A stretch of 64,000 nucleotides of DNA from Pseudidiomarina atlantica (GTDB taxonomy: Bacteria > Pseudomonadota > Gammaproteobacteria > Enterobacterales > Alteromonadaceae), in contig NZ_JPIN01000006.1 of NCBI RefSeq assembly GCF_000753735.1, forward strand, positions 186,001 to 250,000. Reading direction: 5' to 3'. The notes beneath the pieces were generated by a model. It worked only from the letters and a program-made list of their open reading frames with translations. It was not told where the DNA came from and made no database searches. The translations under genes and the position numbers were made by a program. This document shows positions 1 through 12,224 of this stretch, piece by piece. Position 1 is the stretch's first letter. The number at the start of each line of letters is the position of its first letter.

Positions 1-1
1 G

Positions 2-832
<831 letters not shown>

Positions 833-836
833 GCCT

Positions 837-1298
837 ATGGTACACGGCATTTTCTACGTCATGGATGGCGTTGCCGAACAGCAGCAACTGCCGTTATTGT
901 GCCAAGTAATCGCCGAACGTTGGCGTGAGCTTGGAAGCGTGCGCGTATGGTGCGCCGATAAAGCGCAAGCTGAAGCGCTGGATGAATTACTCTGGCAACG
1001 CCCTGCAGATGCTTTTATCCCACACAACCTAGCCGGCGAAGGACCACCGCAAGGCGCACCGGTTGAGCTCTGTTGGCCTGAGGCAGCGGTTGCGACGCGA
1101 CGCTGCAAAGTCATTGTCAACTTAATGCCAACCGCCCCGCAATTTGCCGGGGCACAGTTGATCATCGATCAAGTACCTAGTGCTGACGCGCAGCGTCAAT
1201 TAGCGCGTGAAAGATTTAAATGGTATCGCCAGCAAGGCGTTAACCTGAGTACCGTAAACGCGGTAGAATTAGCAACAACCAATTCATTAACGTCGTGA
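837..1298 (+). CDS. holC: DNA polymerase III chi subunit
   Basis: HolC (chi) is a clamp-loader accessory subunit that binds psi (HolD) and the C-terminus of single-strand binding protein. The 153 residues fit the usual length of about 145-150. Recognisable family segments are ERWRELG near the N-terminus, PHNLAGEGP in the middle, and QLARERFKWYR near the C-terminus, the same places as in E. coli HolC. The ATG lies 4 bases after the pepA stop, and valS starts 9 bases after its own stop, so the three genes look like one transcription unit with holC translation helped by pepA. The last dozen residues are poorly conserved. No sign of disruption. Confidence 0.93.
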   Translation: MVHGIFYVMDGVAEQQQLPLLCQVIAERWRELGSVRVWCADKAQAEALDELLWQRPADAFIPHNLAGEGPPQGAPVELCWPEAAVATRRCKVIVNLMPTAPQFAGAQLIIDQVPSADAQRQLARERFKWYRQQGVNLSTVNAVELATTNSLTS

Positions 1299-1307
1299 AG
1301 GTTTCGC

Positions 1308-4160
1308 ATGGACAAAACGTATTCGCCACATGCTATTGAGCAAGCGCTCTATGAAAAATGGGAGCAGGCAGGTTATTTCAAACCCTCCGGCCAGGGCAGC
1401 AGCTACTGCATTATGATTCCACCGCCGAACGTGACCGGCAGCTTACATATGGGACATGCTTTTCAGCATACCATCATGGACACTCTCACCCGCTACAAGC
1501 GGATGGATGGTCACAACACGCTCTGGCAAGTAGGCTCAGACCACGCTGGTATCGCTACCCAAATGGTAGTCGAGCGGCAGTTGGCGGCACAAGGCATCAA
1601 CCGCACAGATATGAGTCGGGATGACTTTATCGAGAAAGTGTGGGAGTGGAAAGCGCAGTCCGGTGGCACTATCACCAGCCAAATGCGTCGCCTCGGTGAC
1701 TCGGTCGACTGGGACCGTGAGCGTTTCACTATGGACGAAGGATTATCGAACGCGGTTAAAGAAGTCTTTGTGCGCTTACACAAGGAGAACTTAATTTACC
1801 GTGGTAAGCGTTTGGTCAATTGGGATCCGAAGTTGCAAACCGCAATTTCTGACCTCGAAGTGGAGAACAAAGAGCAACAAGGTCATATCTGGCATTTGCG
1901 TTATCCACTTGCGGACGGCGCGCAAACTGCGGATGGTAAAGATTACCTAGTGGTTGCGACGACACGCCCTGAAACCATGCTCGGTGACGTCTGTGTCGCC
2001 GTGCACCCTGACGATGAACGCTACCAAACTTTAGTAGGTAAGTTTATCGAGTTGCCACTGGTGAATCGGCGCATTCCTATTATTGCCGACAGCTATGTCG
2101 ATCAAGAGTTTGGTACCGGTTGCGTGAAGATCACCCCGGCCCATGACTTTAACGACTATGAAATTGGCAAACGACATCAAATGGCGATGATTGCGGTGCT
2201 TGATGATCACGCCAAAGTGCGTCGGCAAGCAGGTTTGTACACTGCAACCGGTGAAGCTATTGATGCTATTGATGGCTTCGATGGTACCTTGCCAGCAGCC
2301 TATCAAGGCTTAGATCGTTTCGATGCGCGTAAACAAGTGGTCGCTGACTTTGAAGCTGCCGGCTTACTCGACAAAGTCGAACAGCATACCAACAAAGTTC
2401 CATATGGTGACCGTGGCGGTGTGCCAATTGAGCCACATCTGACCGATCAATGGTATGTGCGCGTCGCCCCGCTTGCTGAAGTCGCCACTAAAGCAGTAGA
2501 AGACGGCGACATCCAGTTTGTGCCAAAACAATACGAGAATATGTATTTTGCTTGGATGCGCGATATCCAAGACTGGTGTATTTCACGCCAACTGTGGTGG
2601 GGACATCGTATTCCTGCTTGGTACGATGATAATGGCAACGTTTACGTCGGCCGTGATGAAGCAGAAGTACGCGCTGAAAACAATTTGGATGCAAATGTAA
2701 ATTTGCGCCAAGACGATGACGTTTTGGATACTTGGTTTTCGTCAGCCCTTTGGACCTTCTCTACCTTGGGCTGGCCGGAAGACACAGACGACCTACGCAC
2801 CTTCCACCCGACTGATGTGCTAGTTACAGGTTTTGACATCATTTTCTTCTGGGTGGCGCGCATGATCATGATGACCATGCACTTCTTGAAAGACCAGAAT
2901 GGCAAACCGCAAGTGCCGTTCAAAACCGTCTACGTTACCGGTTTGATCCGTGACGAAGAAGGACAAAAGATGTCGAAGTCGAAAGGCAACGTGCTGGATC
3001 CACTCGACATGATTGACGGTATCGACCTCGAGACCTTGGTGGCGAAACGCACGGCCAACATGATGCAGCCACAGCTCGAAGCAAAAATTGCCAAACGCAC
3101 TCAAGCACAATTCCCTGAAGGCATCACCGCGCATGGTACCGATGCGTTGCGCTTTACCCTTGCCGCACTGGCTTCAACTGGACGCGACATTAACTGGGAC
3201 ATGAAGCGCCTCGAAGGCTATCGGAACTTCTGTAACAAGCTCTGGAACGCAAGTCGCTACGTGCTTATGAACACTGAAGAGCAAGATTGCGGGGTGCAAG
3301 GTGGTGAACTGCAACTTTCGCTTGCCGACCAGTGGATCATTGAGTGTTTTAACGATACGGCGAAGCAGTTCCGCCATGCGCTCGATAACTATCGTTTTGA
3401 CCAAGCTGCGGCGATTGCTTATGAGTTCACTTGGAATCAGTTCTGCGACTGGTATCTGGAACTGACCAAACCTGTGCTGTTTAACGGCTCTGAAGCTGAG
3501 TTACGTGGCACGCGCAATACTCTGGTGACTATTCTCGAGCAGCTTTTGCGCTTATTGCACCCGCTGCTGCCATTTATCACTGAAGAGATTTGGCAGCGTG
3601 TTGCCCCGCTTGCTGGCGCTAACGGCGACACTATCATGTTACAGGCATACCCACAGCCACAACCTGAACGCTTTGCGAATGCCCGTGACGATATGGAATG
3701 GTTAAAGCAAGTGATTGTTGGGATCCGCAATATTCGCGGCGAAATGAATCTATCACCAAGCAAACCATTGCCGGTATTGATTGCCAATGCCGACGACACT
3801 GCACGAGCGCGGTTGGAGCAAAATGCCAACTTCTTGAGTGCTTTGGCAAAGTTAGAGTCACTAGAGTTTCTAGCGACGGTTGACGATGCTCCGGCTTCAG
3901 CAACCGCGCTAGTTGGACGTATGGAGATTCATATTCCAATGGCGGGTCTCATCGATACCGCGGCCGAGTTGGCGCGGCTCGATAAGGCACTGGAAAAAGC
4001 AGAGAAAGAAGTTGCTATGTTTGCGCGTAAGTTAAGTAACGAAAACTTCGTTGCGAAAGCGCCAGCAGAGGTTATCGCAAAAGAACGCGAGAAGCTGCAA
4101 AACGCCGAAGAAACGCTGCAGCAATTACAGCAACAACGGGCAAAAATTGCGGCGCTATAA
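1308..4160 (+). CDS. valS: Valine--tRNA ligase
   Basis: Class I aminoacyl-tRNA synthetase charging tRNA(Val); 950 residues, full length. The HIGH motif is HMGH at residues 47-50 inside [15 protein letters not shown], and KMSKS lies at 554-558. Between them sits the CP1 editing domain (roughly 200-340), which hydrolyses mischarged Thr-tRNA(Val). The anticodon-binding helical domain follows, and the last 70 or so residues form the charged coiled-coil arm typical of ValRS ([16 protein letters not shown] onward). A GAAGG element overlapping the holC stop serves as ribosome binding site. The 3' end overlaps the convergent permease gene by 6 bases, with the stops in the loop of a perfect 10-bp inverted repeat. 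Confidence 0.98.
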   Translation: MDKTYSPHAIEQALYEKWEQAGYFKPSGQGSSYCIMIPPPNVTGSLHMGHAFQHTIMDTLTRYKRMDGHNTLWQVGSDHAGIATQMVVERQLAAQGINRTDMSRDDFIEKVWEWKAQSGGTITSQMRRLGDSVDWDRERFTMDEGLSNAVKEVFVRLHKENLIYRGKRLVNWDPKLQTAISDLEVENKEQQGHIWHLRYPLADGAQTADGKDYLVVATTRPETMLGDVCVAVHPDDERYQTLVGKFIELPLVNRRIPIIADSYVDQEFGTGCVKITPAHDFNDYEIGKRHQMAMIAVLDDHAKVRRQAGLYTATGEAIDAIDGFDGTLPAAYQGLDRFDARKQVVADFEAAGLLDKVEQHTNKVPYGDRGGVPIEPHLTDQWYVRVAPLAEVATKAVEDGDIQFVPKQYENMYFAWMRDIQDWCISRQLWWGHRIPAWYDDNGNVYVGRDEAEVRAENNLDANVNLRQDDDVLDTWFSSALWTFSTLGWPEDTDDLRTFHPTDVLVTGFDIIFFWVARMIMMTMHFLKDQNGKPQVPFKTVYVTGLIRDEEGQKMSKSKGNVLDPLDMIDGIDLETLVAKRTANMMQPQLEAKIAKRTQAQFPEGITAHGTDALRFTLAALASTGRDINWDMKRLEGYRNFCNKLWNASRYVLMNTEEQDCGVQGGELQLSLADQWIIECFNDTAKQFRHALDNYRFDQAAAIAYEFTWNQFCDWYLELTKPVLFNGSEAELRGTRNTLVTILEQLLRLLHPLLPFITEEIWQRVAPLAGANGDTIMLQAYPQPQPERFANARDDMEWLKQVIVGIRNIRGEMNLSPSKPLPVLIANADDTARARLEQNANFLSALAKLESLEFLATVDDAPASATALVGRMEIHIPMAGLIDTAAELARLDKALEKAEKEVAMFARKLSNENFVAKAPAEVIAKEREKLQNAEETLQQLQQQRAKIAAL

Positions 4161-4174
4161 TAGCAGCGCCGCAA
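4141..4174 (-). terminator. Hairpin spanning the valS/permease stop codons; terminator for the permease
   Basis: Perfect 10-bp inverted repeat: left arm 4147-4156, 8-base loop 4157-4164, right arm 4165-4174. The arms are the last sense codons of valS and of the convergent permease gene; the valS stop is in the loop and the permease stop straddles the loop edge. For the minus-strand transcript the GC-rich stem is followed by a run of U (complement of 4142-4146), a standard intrinsic terminator. For valS the stem is present but no U run follows, so termination there is unclear. Confidence 0.7.
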
Positions 4175-5513
4175 CCACTGCCACTAATGCAGCAAGCATT
4201 GGAATCAGTACGGTGACCACAAAGATGTCTTTATAGGCTTCTTTGTGGCTCAACCCCATCAGCGTAAACAGCGCAATCACTGCCCCCGAGTGCGGCAGCG
4301 AATCTAAGCCACCCGCAGCTAGATTAGCAATCCGATGCAATAACTCCGGCGCCACCCCATCCGCTAGATATTCTGGAGCGAGGCTCGACATAAAGATTTG
4401 TAGGCCACCAGACGCCGAAGCAGTCACCCCGGAAATCAAGTTGGCCGAAACAAAAACGGACAACAACGAAGGTATTTCTAAGCCAAGCAACCAACCGGCA
4501 AACTCATGAAAACCGCTAGTTTGAATCACTACGCCACCAAAGCCAATTACCGCGGCGGTATTGATCAAGGGCAGCATCGCATCATCGACACCGCGCCCTG
4601 CTGCAGTGACAAACTGTCCTCGCAACGGTGCAAACAATAACCAACAGCTCAAGCTACCGACTAATAAGGCAAAACTCGCCCATAATACCGGTTGACCGGC
4701 GGCAAAGCTCTGCCATTCATAGGTCAAACCAAAGCTTTGCAGCAGTCGTGGTAGCACTATGGTCGCTAACACAATTACCACAGGGGCAATTGACCGCATT
4801 AGACTCGGTAGGTTGGCATCATCGCTGGGCGCTAACGCTGCCATTTGTTGATCTTTATCGTTGGCTACATAGTTTTCTCCATTGGCAACAGCGCGACGCC
4901 ATTGCCACTGTAGATACCACATACCGACAAACATCATCACTAAGGCCGCAACAATTCCTAGCCAACCACCGGCAAAGAGGTCCGTACCCAAACTACGAGC
5001 CGCGATGACGTTGTGAATAGAAGGCGTTCCCGGTAACGCTGTCATGGTAAAAGTGCCCGCACCTAGCGCGATAGCAGCGGCATAGATGCGTCTTGGAATG
5101 TTTGCCGTGCGCATCAAGGTGACGCCAATCGGATACATGGTAAACATCACGACAAAAACCACTACACCGCCGTAGGTTAACAATGCACAAACGAGCATCG
5201 CGATCCACAAGGCTTGCCGTTGACCAAGCCGTCGGGCAATGCCCATAGCGACACCTTGAGCCGCATGGCTAGTGGCCATGACGCGTCCAAACAAACCGCC
5301 ACATAGAAACAAAAGAAGGAAGTTGCCAGCAAAGCTAAATGCGCCAGAAGCGCCAAATGGAAAGTGTTGAAGAAAAACATCGGCGATGGGAATGCTGTTG
5401 GTAAGACCGATCAATAAAATCGACAGCAGCACCGCGAGCAGGATGTTGACACCGCGCAGCGCCAACCAAATAAGTAGCGCCACGCCGGCAATAAGACCTA
5501 AATCTGCAATCAT
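4155..5513 (-). CDS. GntP-family permease, substrate unknown
   Basis: A 452-residue, very hydrophobic protein with about 12-13 predicted membrane segments in the inner membrane. Overall length and pattern, including the conserved-looking stretches [16 protein letters not shown] and [13 protein letters not shown], fit the GntP/ion transporter superfamily (H+-coupled gluconate, hydroxybutyrate or related organic-acid uptake). A hydrophilic loop near residues 205-235 splits it into two halves. No catabolic genes flank it that would name a substrate. The ATG at 5513 is preceded by AAGGGGC as ribosome binding site. It lies 51 bases downstream of rraB and could be read from the plsC-rraB transcript or alone. 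Family call is fairly sure; substrate is not. Confidence 0.75.
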   Translation of the reverse strand: MIADLGLIAGVALLIWLALRGVNILLAVLLSILLIGLTNSIPIADVFLQHFPFGASGAFSFAGNFLLLFLCGGLFGRVMATSHAAQGVAMGIARRLGQRQALWIAMLVCALLTYGGVVVFVVMFTMYPIGVTLMRTANIPRRIYAAAIALGAGTFTMTALPGTPSIHNVIAARSLGTDLFAGGWLGIVAALVMMFVGMWYLQWQWRRAVANGENYVANDKDQQMAALAPSDDANLPSLMRSIAPVVIVLATIVLPRLLQSFGLTYEWQSFAAGQPVLWASFALLVGSLSCWLLFAPLRGQFVTAAGRGVDDAMLPLINTAAVIGFGGVVIQTSGFHEFAGWLLGLEIPSLLSVFVSANLISGVTASASGGLQIFMSSLAPEYLADGVAPELLHRIANLAAGGLDSLPHSGAVIALFTLMGLSHKEAYKDIFVVTVLIPMLAALVAVVAALLL

Positions 5514-5564
5514 GATTACGCCCCTTGTTATTGTTATTGGGGGCTCGGCAACGTGCTGACTGCT

Positions 5565-5924
5565 TTATTCTTCTTCGTCGTTACCGTAATACGTGCCCCA
5601 GCCATCGTATTCGACCCCGGTAGCTTTGGCAATATCATTCACTTGTTGCGCTTGTTCAATCAGTTGCGCTTCATCCAACGGCAATTCGCTAAGCGCCGCA
5701 AATGCGAACCACCGCGTGCCATCGTCGAGCTCGAACTCGTCGGCATCATCAACGTGGAAACCAACCTTAACTAGTTCTACAGCGGCTTTCTCTAGCTTGG
5801 TAAAGTCCGGACTCGCCAGGTGATGCTCAATCGGAAAATCAGCATCTGCAGGCGCGCCATCGTCTAACAATGCAGCGATAGTTTCGGCTGTTTGTTGTTG
5901 AATTTCTTCTTTACTCATAGTCAT
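5565..5924 (-). CDS. rraB: Ribonuclease E inhibitor RraB
   Basis: RraB binds RNase E and changes degradosome composition and RNA decay. The 119 residues contain the family hallmarks IEHHL near residue 32 and VEYDGWGTYY near the C-terminus, both matching E. coli RraB (138 residues, whose extra acidic tail is shorter here: NDEEE). The protein is strongly acidic, as expected for the family. The first ATG at 5924 shares its A with the plsC stop (TAATG), suggesting translational coupling; a second ATG at 5918 (MSKEE) is an equally possible start. In E. coli rraB lies a few genes from valS, so the neighbourhood is partly conserved, but pairing with plsC is less familiar. Confidence 0.92.
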   Translation of the reverse strand: MTMSKEEIQQQTAETIAALLDDGAPADADFPIEHHLASPDFTKLEKAAVELVKVGFHVDDADEFELDDGTRWFAFAALSELPLDEAQLIEQAQQVNDIAKATGVEYDGWGTYYGNDEEE

Positions 5925-6655
5925 TACTTTGACTCCTCGGCAAGCGCCAGTTCATGGTCAAGTTCGCTAATTTTGCTACGCATCGCTTCATGACATTTTG
6001 CTACCAGCGCGCGCACACTGTCACCAGAATAGCCTGAGGTGTCAATGGCGGGAAGCATCTCAATGATCACTTTGCCGTTATTCCAACGATTCAGTTTTAT
6101 CCGCCCGTGTAGATTCGACACACAGATCGGCACGATTGGTACTTCCGCTTGCAGTGCGGTGCGGAAAGCGCCAGTTTTAAACGGCAGTAATCCCCGACCA
6201 TAACTTCGTGTTCCTTCTGGGAACAACAGCACCGAGATCTTTTTCTGGCGAATCGCTTGTGCTGCCTGATCAATGGTGCCGCGCGCCCGACCCGTATTTT
6301 TGCGATCGATAAGAATGTTACCGGCCAGCCAATACAACCAACCGAAAAAGGGGATCCATTTAAGGCTTTTCTTGCCGATACTCACCGAACGTTTGGGCAT
6401 TGCTCGGCTGAGGGTGAAAATATCATAGGTATTTTGATGGTTCGCGATGTAGACGTATGGGCCTTTATCCTCGATCCCTTCAGGCTCACGAATTTCGAGC
6501 TCAACACCCAAAATACGGTGCATGCGCCCGTACCAGTGCGCCCAAAACGGCGTGTTGTTAGGATGAAATGGCCGTAAAGCACAGGCAATAACGCCAATAA
6601 CAGCGGATAGAACAATAAACAGACCTAATAAAAATATACGTACAACAGCGAGCAT
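5924..6655 (-). CDS. plsC: 1-acyl-sn-glycerol-3-phosphate acyltransferase
   Basis: Transfers the second acyl chain onto lysophosphatidic acid to make phosphatidic acid, at the inner membrane. 243 residues, close to the E. coli length. One N-terminal membrane segment (about residues 4-25), then the acyltransferase motifs: HX4D as H73-D78 (NHQNTYD) and FPEGTR at 145-150, with a downstream GAF..VPIVPIC segment. The ATG at 6655 has AAGGAG a few bases upstream. It follows parC after 60 bases, as in E. coli (parC-plsC). A TATACT at 6683-6688 (minus strand) upstream may be its own -10 box, without a convincing -35. Confidence 0.96.
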   Translation of the reverse strand: MLAVVRIFLLGLFIVLSAVIGVIACALRPFHPNNTPFWAHWYGRMHRILGVELEIREPEGIEDKGPYVYIANHQNTYDIFTLSRAMPKRSVSIGKKSLKWIPFFGWLYWLAGNILIDRKNTGRARGTIDQAAQAIRQKKISVLLFPEGTRSYGRGLLPFKTGAFRTALQAEVPIVPICVSNLHGRIKLNRWNNGKVIIEMLPAIDTSGYSGDSVRALVAKCHEAMRSKISELDHELALAEESK

Positions 6656-6715
6656 GCAGTCTCCTTATGATTGCAGCTCGCTAGTATACCTGTTTTACAC
6701 TAAAAAAACGTCCGA

Positions 6716-8962
6716 TCAGTCTTGGCTTTCGACCACAATCGCATCGACGCGCTGTAAACCGCGCGGTAACTTGTTGCCACGACGTCCGCGCTCACCGCGA
6801 TAATGCTCAAGGTCTGCTGGTTTCAACGTCAGCTTACGCTTACCCGCAAGTAAGGTAATCGCTGCGTCTGCAGGCACTACATTGGTTGCTACTACGTACT
6901 CTTCGCGAGATTGTGCTCGCAGCGCCGGAATACTTATCATCTTATTGCCCTTACCTTTGGCTAATTCAGGTAAATCGGCAACTGGGAAGATTAGCATTCG
7001 ACCTTCATTAGAGACGACCACCAACATGTCATTCTCAAGTGACTCAACTTTGTTCGGTGGCAAAATTTTCGCCCCCGTTGGCAGGTTTAAGATAGCTTTA
7101 CCGTTCTTATTACGACTCACCAAATCAGCAAATTTACAAACAAAACCGTAGCCCGCATCAGAGGCTAACAAATAACGCTGCTCATCTTTAGCCATCATCA
7201 CCTGATCAATGGTTTCACCGGAAACGAGGCTAAAACGCCCAGTTAATGGCTCACCTTGCGTGCGTGCCGAAGGCAACAAATGCGCTTCACAGGAGAAGCT
7301 ACGACCAGAGCTATCGAGGAACACCACTTGTTGATTACTCTTGCCTTGTGCACTGGCTAAGAAACTATCGCCAGATTTATAGGCGAGGCTAGTACCATCA
7401 ACATCGTGTCCTTTGGCGGCACGGACCCAACCTTTTTGCGACAGCACCACGGTAACCGGTTCAGCAGGTGTCAAGTCACGCTCGCTGAGTGCTTTGGCTT
7501 CTTCGCGCTCGACGAGCGGTGAACGGCGATCATCACCATACTTCTCAGCGTCAGCTAGAATTTCTTTGCGCATGAGCGTTTTCAGACGACGATCAGAGCT
7601 TAATAATAATTCAAGCTGCTCGCGCTCTTTCTCTAACTCGTCTTGTTCGCCTTTAAGCTTCATTTCTTCGAGTTTCGCCAAGTGCCGTAATTTCAACTCA
7701 AGAATTGCTTCAGCCTGGGTTTCGGTCAGTTGGAAGCGCTTCATTAACTCAGCTTTTGGCTCATCTTCATAACGAATGATGGCAATCACTTCATCAATAT
7801 TCAGATACGCAATCAGCAAACCTTCTAAGATGTGCAAGCGTGCCAGCACTTTATCTAGGCGATGCTGCAAGCGGCGCACAACTATTTGTTGACGGTACTG
7901 CAGCCACTCTTGCAAAACGTTCAGAATCGGTTTTACTTGTGGACGACCATCTAGGCCGAGCATGTTCAAGTTAACGCGGTATTGTTTCTCGAGGTCGGTA
8001 GTCGCAAACAAGTGTTGCATCATTTGCTCAATATCAACCCGATTGGAACGCGGTACAATGACCAAGCGCGTAGGGTTTTCATGGTCGGACTCATCACGCA
8101 AATCCGATACCATTGGCAATTTCTTCGCTTGCATTTGCCCGGCGATTTGCTCTAGCACTTTGGCGCCCGATGCTTGATGTGGCAACGCATAAATCACCAC
8201 TTCTCCGTCTTCCAGTGCATATTTGGCACGCATCCGGATACTTCCGCGACCTGACTCATAGAGCTTCACGATTTCATCGTGCGGCGTGATGATTTCAGCA
8301 TCAGTCGGGTAATCTGGACCACGCAAGTGCTCCATGATCTCAGTTAAATCAGCGCTTGGTTTTTCCAGCAGCAACGCACAGGCATGAGCGACCTCACGTG
8401 CATTATGCGGCGGAATATCCGTCGCCATACCAACCGCAATACCGGTGACGCCATTAAGTAGAATGTGAGGCAAACGAGCCGGCAGTATCCGCGGCTCTTT
8501 CATAGTACCATCAAAATTGGGCACCCAATCTGAGGTTCCCTGCCCTAACTCGCTAAGTAGTACCTCGCTAAAGCGCGATAACCGCGCTTCGGTGTAGCGC
8601 ATCGCAGCAAAGGATTTGGGATCATCGGGAGAGCCCCAGTTACCTTGTCCGTCAACCAGCGGGTACCGATATGAAAACGGTTGCGCCATCAGCACCATAG
8701 CTTCATAGCAAGCGCTGTCACCATGCGGGTGAAATTTACCGAGCACGTCACCGACCGTACGCGCTGATTTCTTATATTTCGCTAGCGCCGATAGCCCTAG
8801 CTCCGACATGGCATAAATGATCCGCCGTTGCACCGGCTTCAGACCGTCACCAATGTGTGGCAAGGCGCGGTCCATAATGACGTACATTGAATAGTTTAGA
8901 TACGCGTCTTCAGTAAAACGGCGTAGCGGAATGCGTTCGACAATGTTGGTATCCATCGACAT
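6716..8962 (-). CDS. parC: DNA topoisomerase IV subunit A
   Basis: ATP-dependent type IIA topoisomerase subunit that cuts and rejoins DNA to unlink daughter chromosomes, working with ParE. 748 residues, full length. The active-site tyrosine is Y123 ([10 protein letters not shown]). The quinolone-resistance region reads [13 protein letters not shown] with S83 and E87, equivalent to S80 and E84 in E. coli, so both are the sensitive wild-type residues. A coiled-coil segment around 420-460 precedes the C-terminal beta-pinwheel domain (from about 500). The ATG at 8962 lies 14 bases after the parE stop with AAGGAG upstream; a second ATG at 8956 is an alternative. Operon with parE. Confidence 0.98.
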   Translation of the reverse strand: MSMDTNIVERIPLRRFTEDAYLNYSMYVIMDRALPHIGDGLKPVQRRIIYAMSELGLSALAKYKKSARTVGDVLGKFHPHGDSACYEAMVLMAQPFSYRYPLVDGQGNWGSPDDPKSFAAMRYTEARLSRFSEVLLSELGQGTSDWVPNFDGTMKEPRILPARLPHILLNGVTGIAVGMATDIPPHNAREVAHACALLLEKPSADLTEIMEHLRGPDYPTDAEIITPHDEIVKLYESGRGSIRMRAKYALEDGEVVIYALPHQASGAKVLEQIAGQMQAKKLPMVSDLRDESDHENPTRLVIVPRSNRVDIEQMMQHLFATTDLEKQYRVNLNMLGLDGRPQVKPILNVLQEWLQYRQQIVVRRLQHRLDKVLARLHILEGLLIAYLNIDEVIAIIRYEDEPKAELMKRFQLTETQAEAILELKLRHLAKLEEMKLKGEQDELEKEREQLELLLSSDRRLKTLMRKEILADAEKYGDDRRSPLVEREEAKALSERDLTPAEPVTVVLSQKGWVRAAKGHDVDGTSLAYKSGDSFLASAQGKSNQQVVFLDSSGRSFSCEAHLLPSARTQGEPLTGRFSLVSGETIDQVMMAKDEQRYLLASDAGYGFVCKFADLVSRNKNGKAILNLPTGAKILPPNKVESLENDMLVVVSNEGRMLIFPVADLPELAKGKGNKMISIPALRAQSREEYVVATNVVPADAAITLLAGKRKLTLKPADLEHYRGERGRRGNKLPRGLQRVDAIVVESQD

Positions 8963-8976
8963 GCTCGTATTTCTCC

Positions 8977-10911
<1,935 letters not shown>

Positions 10912-10945
10912 TCATATACTGTTACAGGACGAGCATAAACTCAAG

Positions 10946-11386
10946 CTAGTATTCGGTGGCAAGTCCGCGTTCGCGAATAAGTTCGAGCCATTCCTGCAGA
11001 AATTTATTCACTTGAAATTTTTCATTACTTTGATGCATAGCTGGGTTGGGTTGTTGGTAGACAGGCTGTAAACGCTGCACGTGCTGACTCCGAGTTACTT
11101 CGGCCAGTTGCGCATCATGATACAAACGCACTTCAAGTTCAGCTTCCACTAACCCCGGTAGCTGTTTATTCAAAGCTTGTTGTTTAATGCGAATGTCCGT
11201 GGTGTAGGGAGCACGTTGCAACACCGCGACGCGAAAATGTAAATGCTGCCCTACCTTGATCAAGCGCTCACCGCCTTGCTTCATTTGTGCAACCACTTTA
11301 AGCAGTGCTGCATAGTTGACGGCGGCCAAGCGTTGCAAGGCCGCTAAGTCAAATTGATAGCGTTGGCGTTTGACATCTTTAATCAT
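10946..11386 (-). CDS. yqiB: YqiB family protein (DUF1249)
   Basis: 146 residues of the DUF1249 family, known in E. coli as YqiB and of unknown biochemical role. Family-like segments: VRLYHDAQLAEVTRSQ in the middle and HQSNEKFQVNKFLQEW near the C-terminus, both aligning with E. coli YqiB. I chose the ATG at 11386, which gives an ATGA overlap with the nudF stop; the frame is open 12 codons further to 11422, but that would run into nudF. The nudF-yqiB pairing is conserved in gammaproteobacteria. Cytosolic; no membrane segment or catalytic motif is evident, so no function is proposed. Confidence 0.85.
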   Translation of the reverse strand: MIKDVKRQRYQFDLAALQRLAAVNYAALLKVVAQMKQGGERLIKVGQHLHFRVAVLQRAPYTTDIRIKQQALNKQLPGLVEAELEVRLYHDAQLAEVTRSQHVQRLQPVYQQPNPAMHQSNEKFQVNKFLQEWLELIRERGLATEY

Positions 11387-11985
11387 GCTGCTTTGAGCTG
11401 CTCCAAATGAAGTTGTAACCATTGTAGACCAATGACACTTGCAGCGTTGTTAATTTTTCCTTGCTCTAGCAAAGCAATGACTTCGCTGCGCGGTAACACA
11501 TGCACTAAAATATCCTCATTTTCGGTGGCGAGGCCACCGTGACGGCTGGCCTTGCTACTATCCACTTCTGCCACATAAACCGAAATTTTCTCACTACAGC
11601 CGCCAGGCGTCGACAAGTAGGTCATTGCATAGTGCATTTTAGCGCTTTGCAAGCCGGCTTCTTCTTCGAGTTCGCGATGGGCAACACTATCAGCGGTCTC
11701 GCCTGGATCAATCATACCGGCCACAAATTCAAGTAACCAAGGTGAGTCTTGTTGCTCAAGTGCGCCAATGCGAAATTGTTCTAGTAACACCAAACAATCG
11801 CGCTGCACGTCATAGGGTAAAACCACTACCGCATGCCCACGCTCCATTAATTCGCGATCAAAAACCGCTGACCAACCGCCGGCAAACAAACGATGCTGAA
11901 TGCGGTAGCGATAAAGACTCAAAAACCCCTCACGTATCGATTCACGTTCTATAATCTTAAAATCTTGATGATTAAATTTTTGCAC
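11383..11985 (-). CDS. nudF: ADP-ribose pyrophosphatase (Nudix)
   Basis: Hydrolyses ADP-ribose to AMP and ribose 5-phosphate, clearing a reactive glycation agent. 200 residues. The Nudix box GX5EX7REUXEEXGU is complete at residues 90-112 (G90, E96, R104, E105, E108, E109, G111), and the NudF-like segment LEFVAGMIDPGE leads into it. First gene of the nudF-yqiB unit, divergent from tolC across 239 bases. The ATG at 11985 is preceded by AAAGG-like sequence. No upstream -35/-10 pair is convincing. Confidence 0.95.
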   Translation of the reverse strand: MQKFNHQDFKIIERESIREGFLSLYRYRIQHRLFAGGWSAVFDRELMERGHAVVVLPYDVQRDCLVLLEQFRIGALEQQDSPWLLEFVAGMIDPGETADSVAHRELEEEAGLQSAKMHYAMTYLSTPGGCSEKISVYVAEVDSSKASRHGGLATENEDILVHVLPRSEVIALLEQGKINNAASVIGLQWLQLHLEQLKAA

Positions 11986-12224
11986 TGTAAACCTTTTGTC
12001 TTTTGATTCCGTATATTAGAATCTACTAAAATAAATAAGCGACAGTAAATTCGCACGATTTGCTCATAATTGGTTACATTTAACCGATTTCTGTTGCAAC
12101 TGAAAGCATGAATCCGACAAGCCATCGGAGTATGCTAGTAATCATTCAATTGTGTATGTAAAATACCAAACAAAATTAGCAACGGTCATTTGAGCCAGAA
12201 CAACCATTCAGGACCACTGAACTC

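Noticed and set aside
11986-12224. Promoters in the nudF/tolC gap
   Set aside because: Several AT-rich -10-like strings but no acceptable -35 at proper spacing on either strand.
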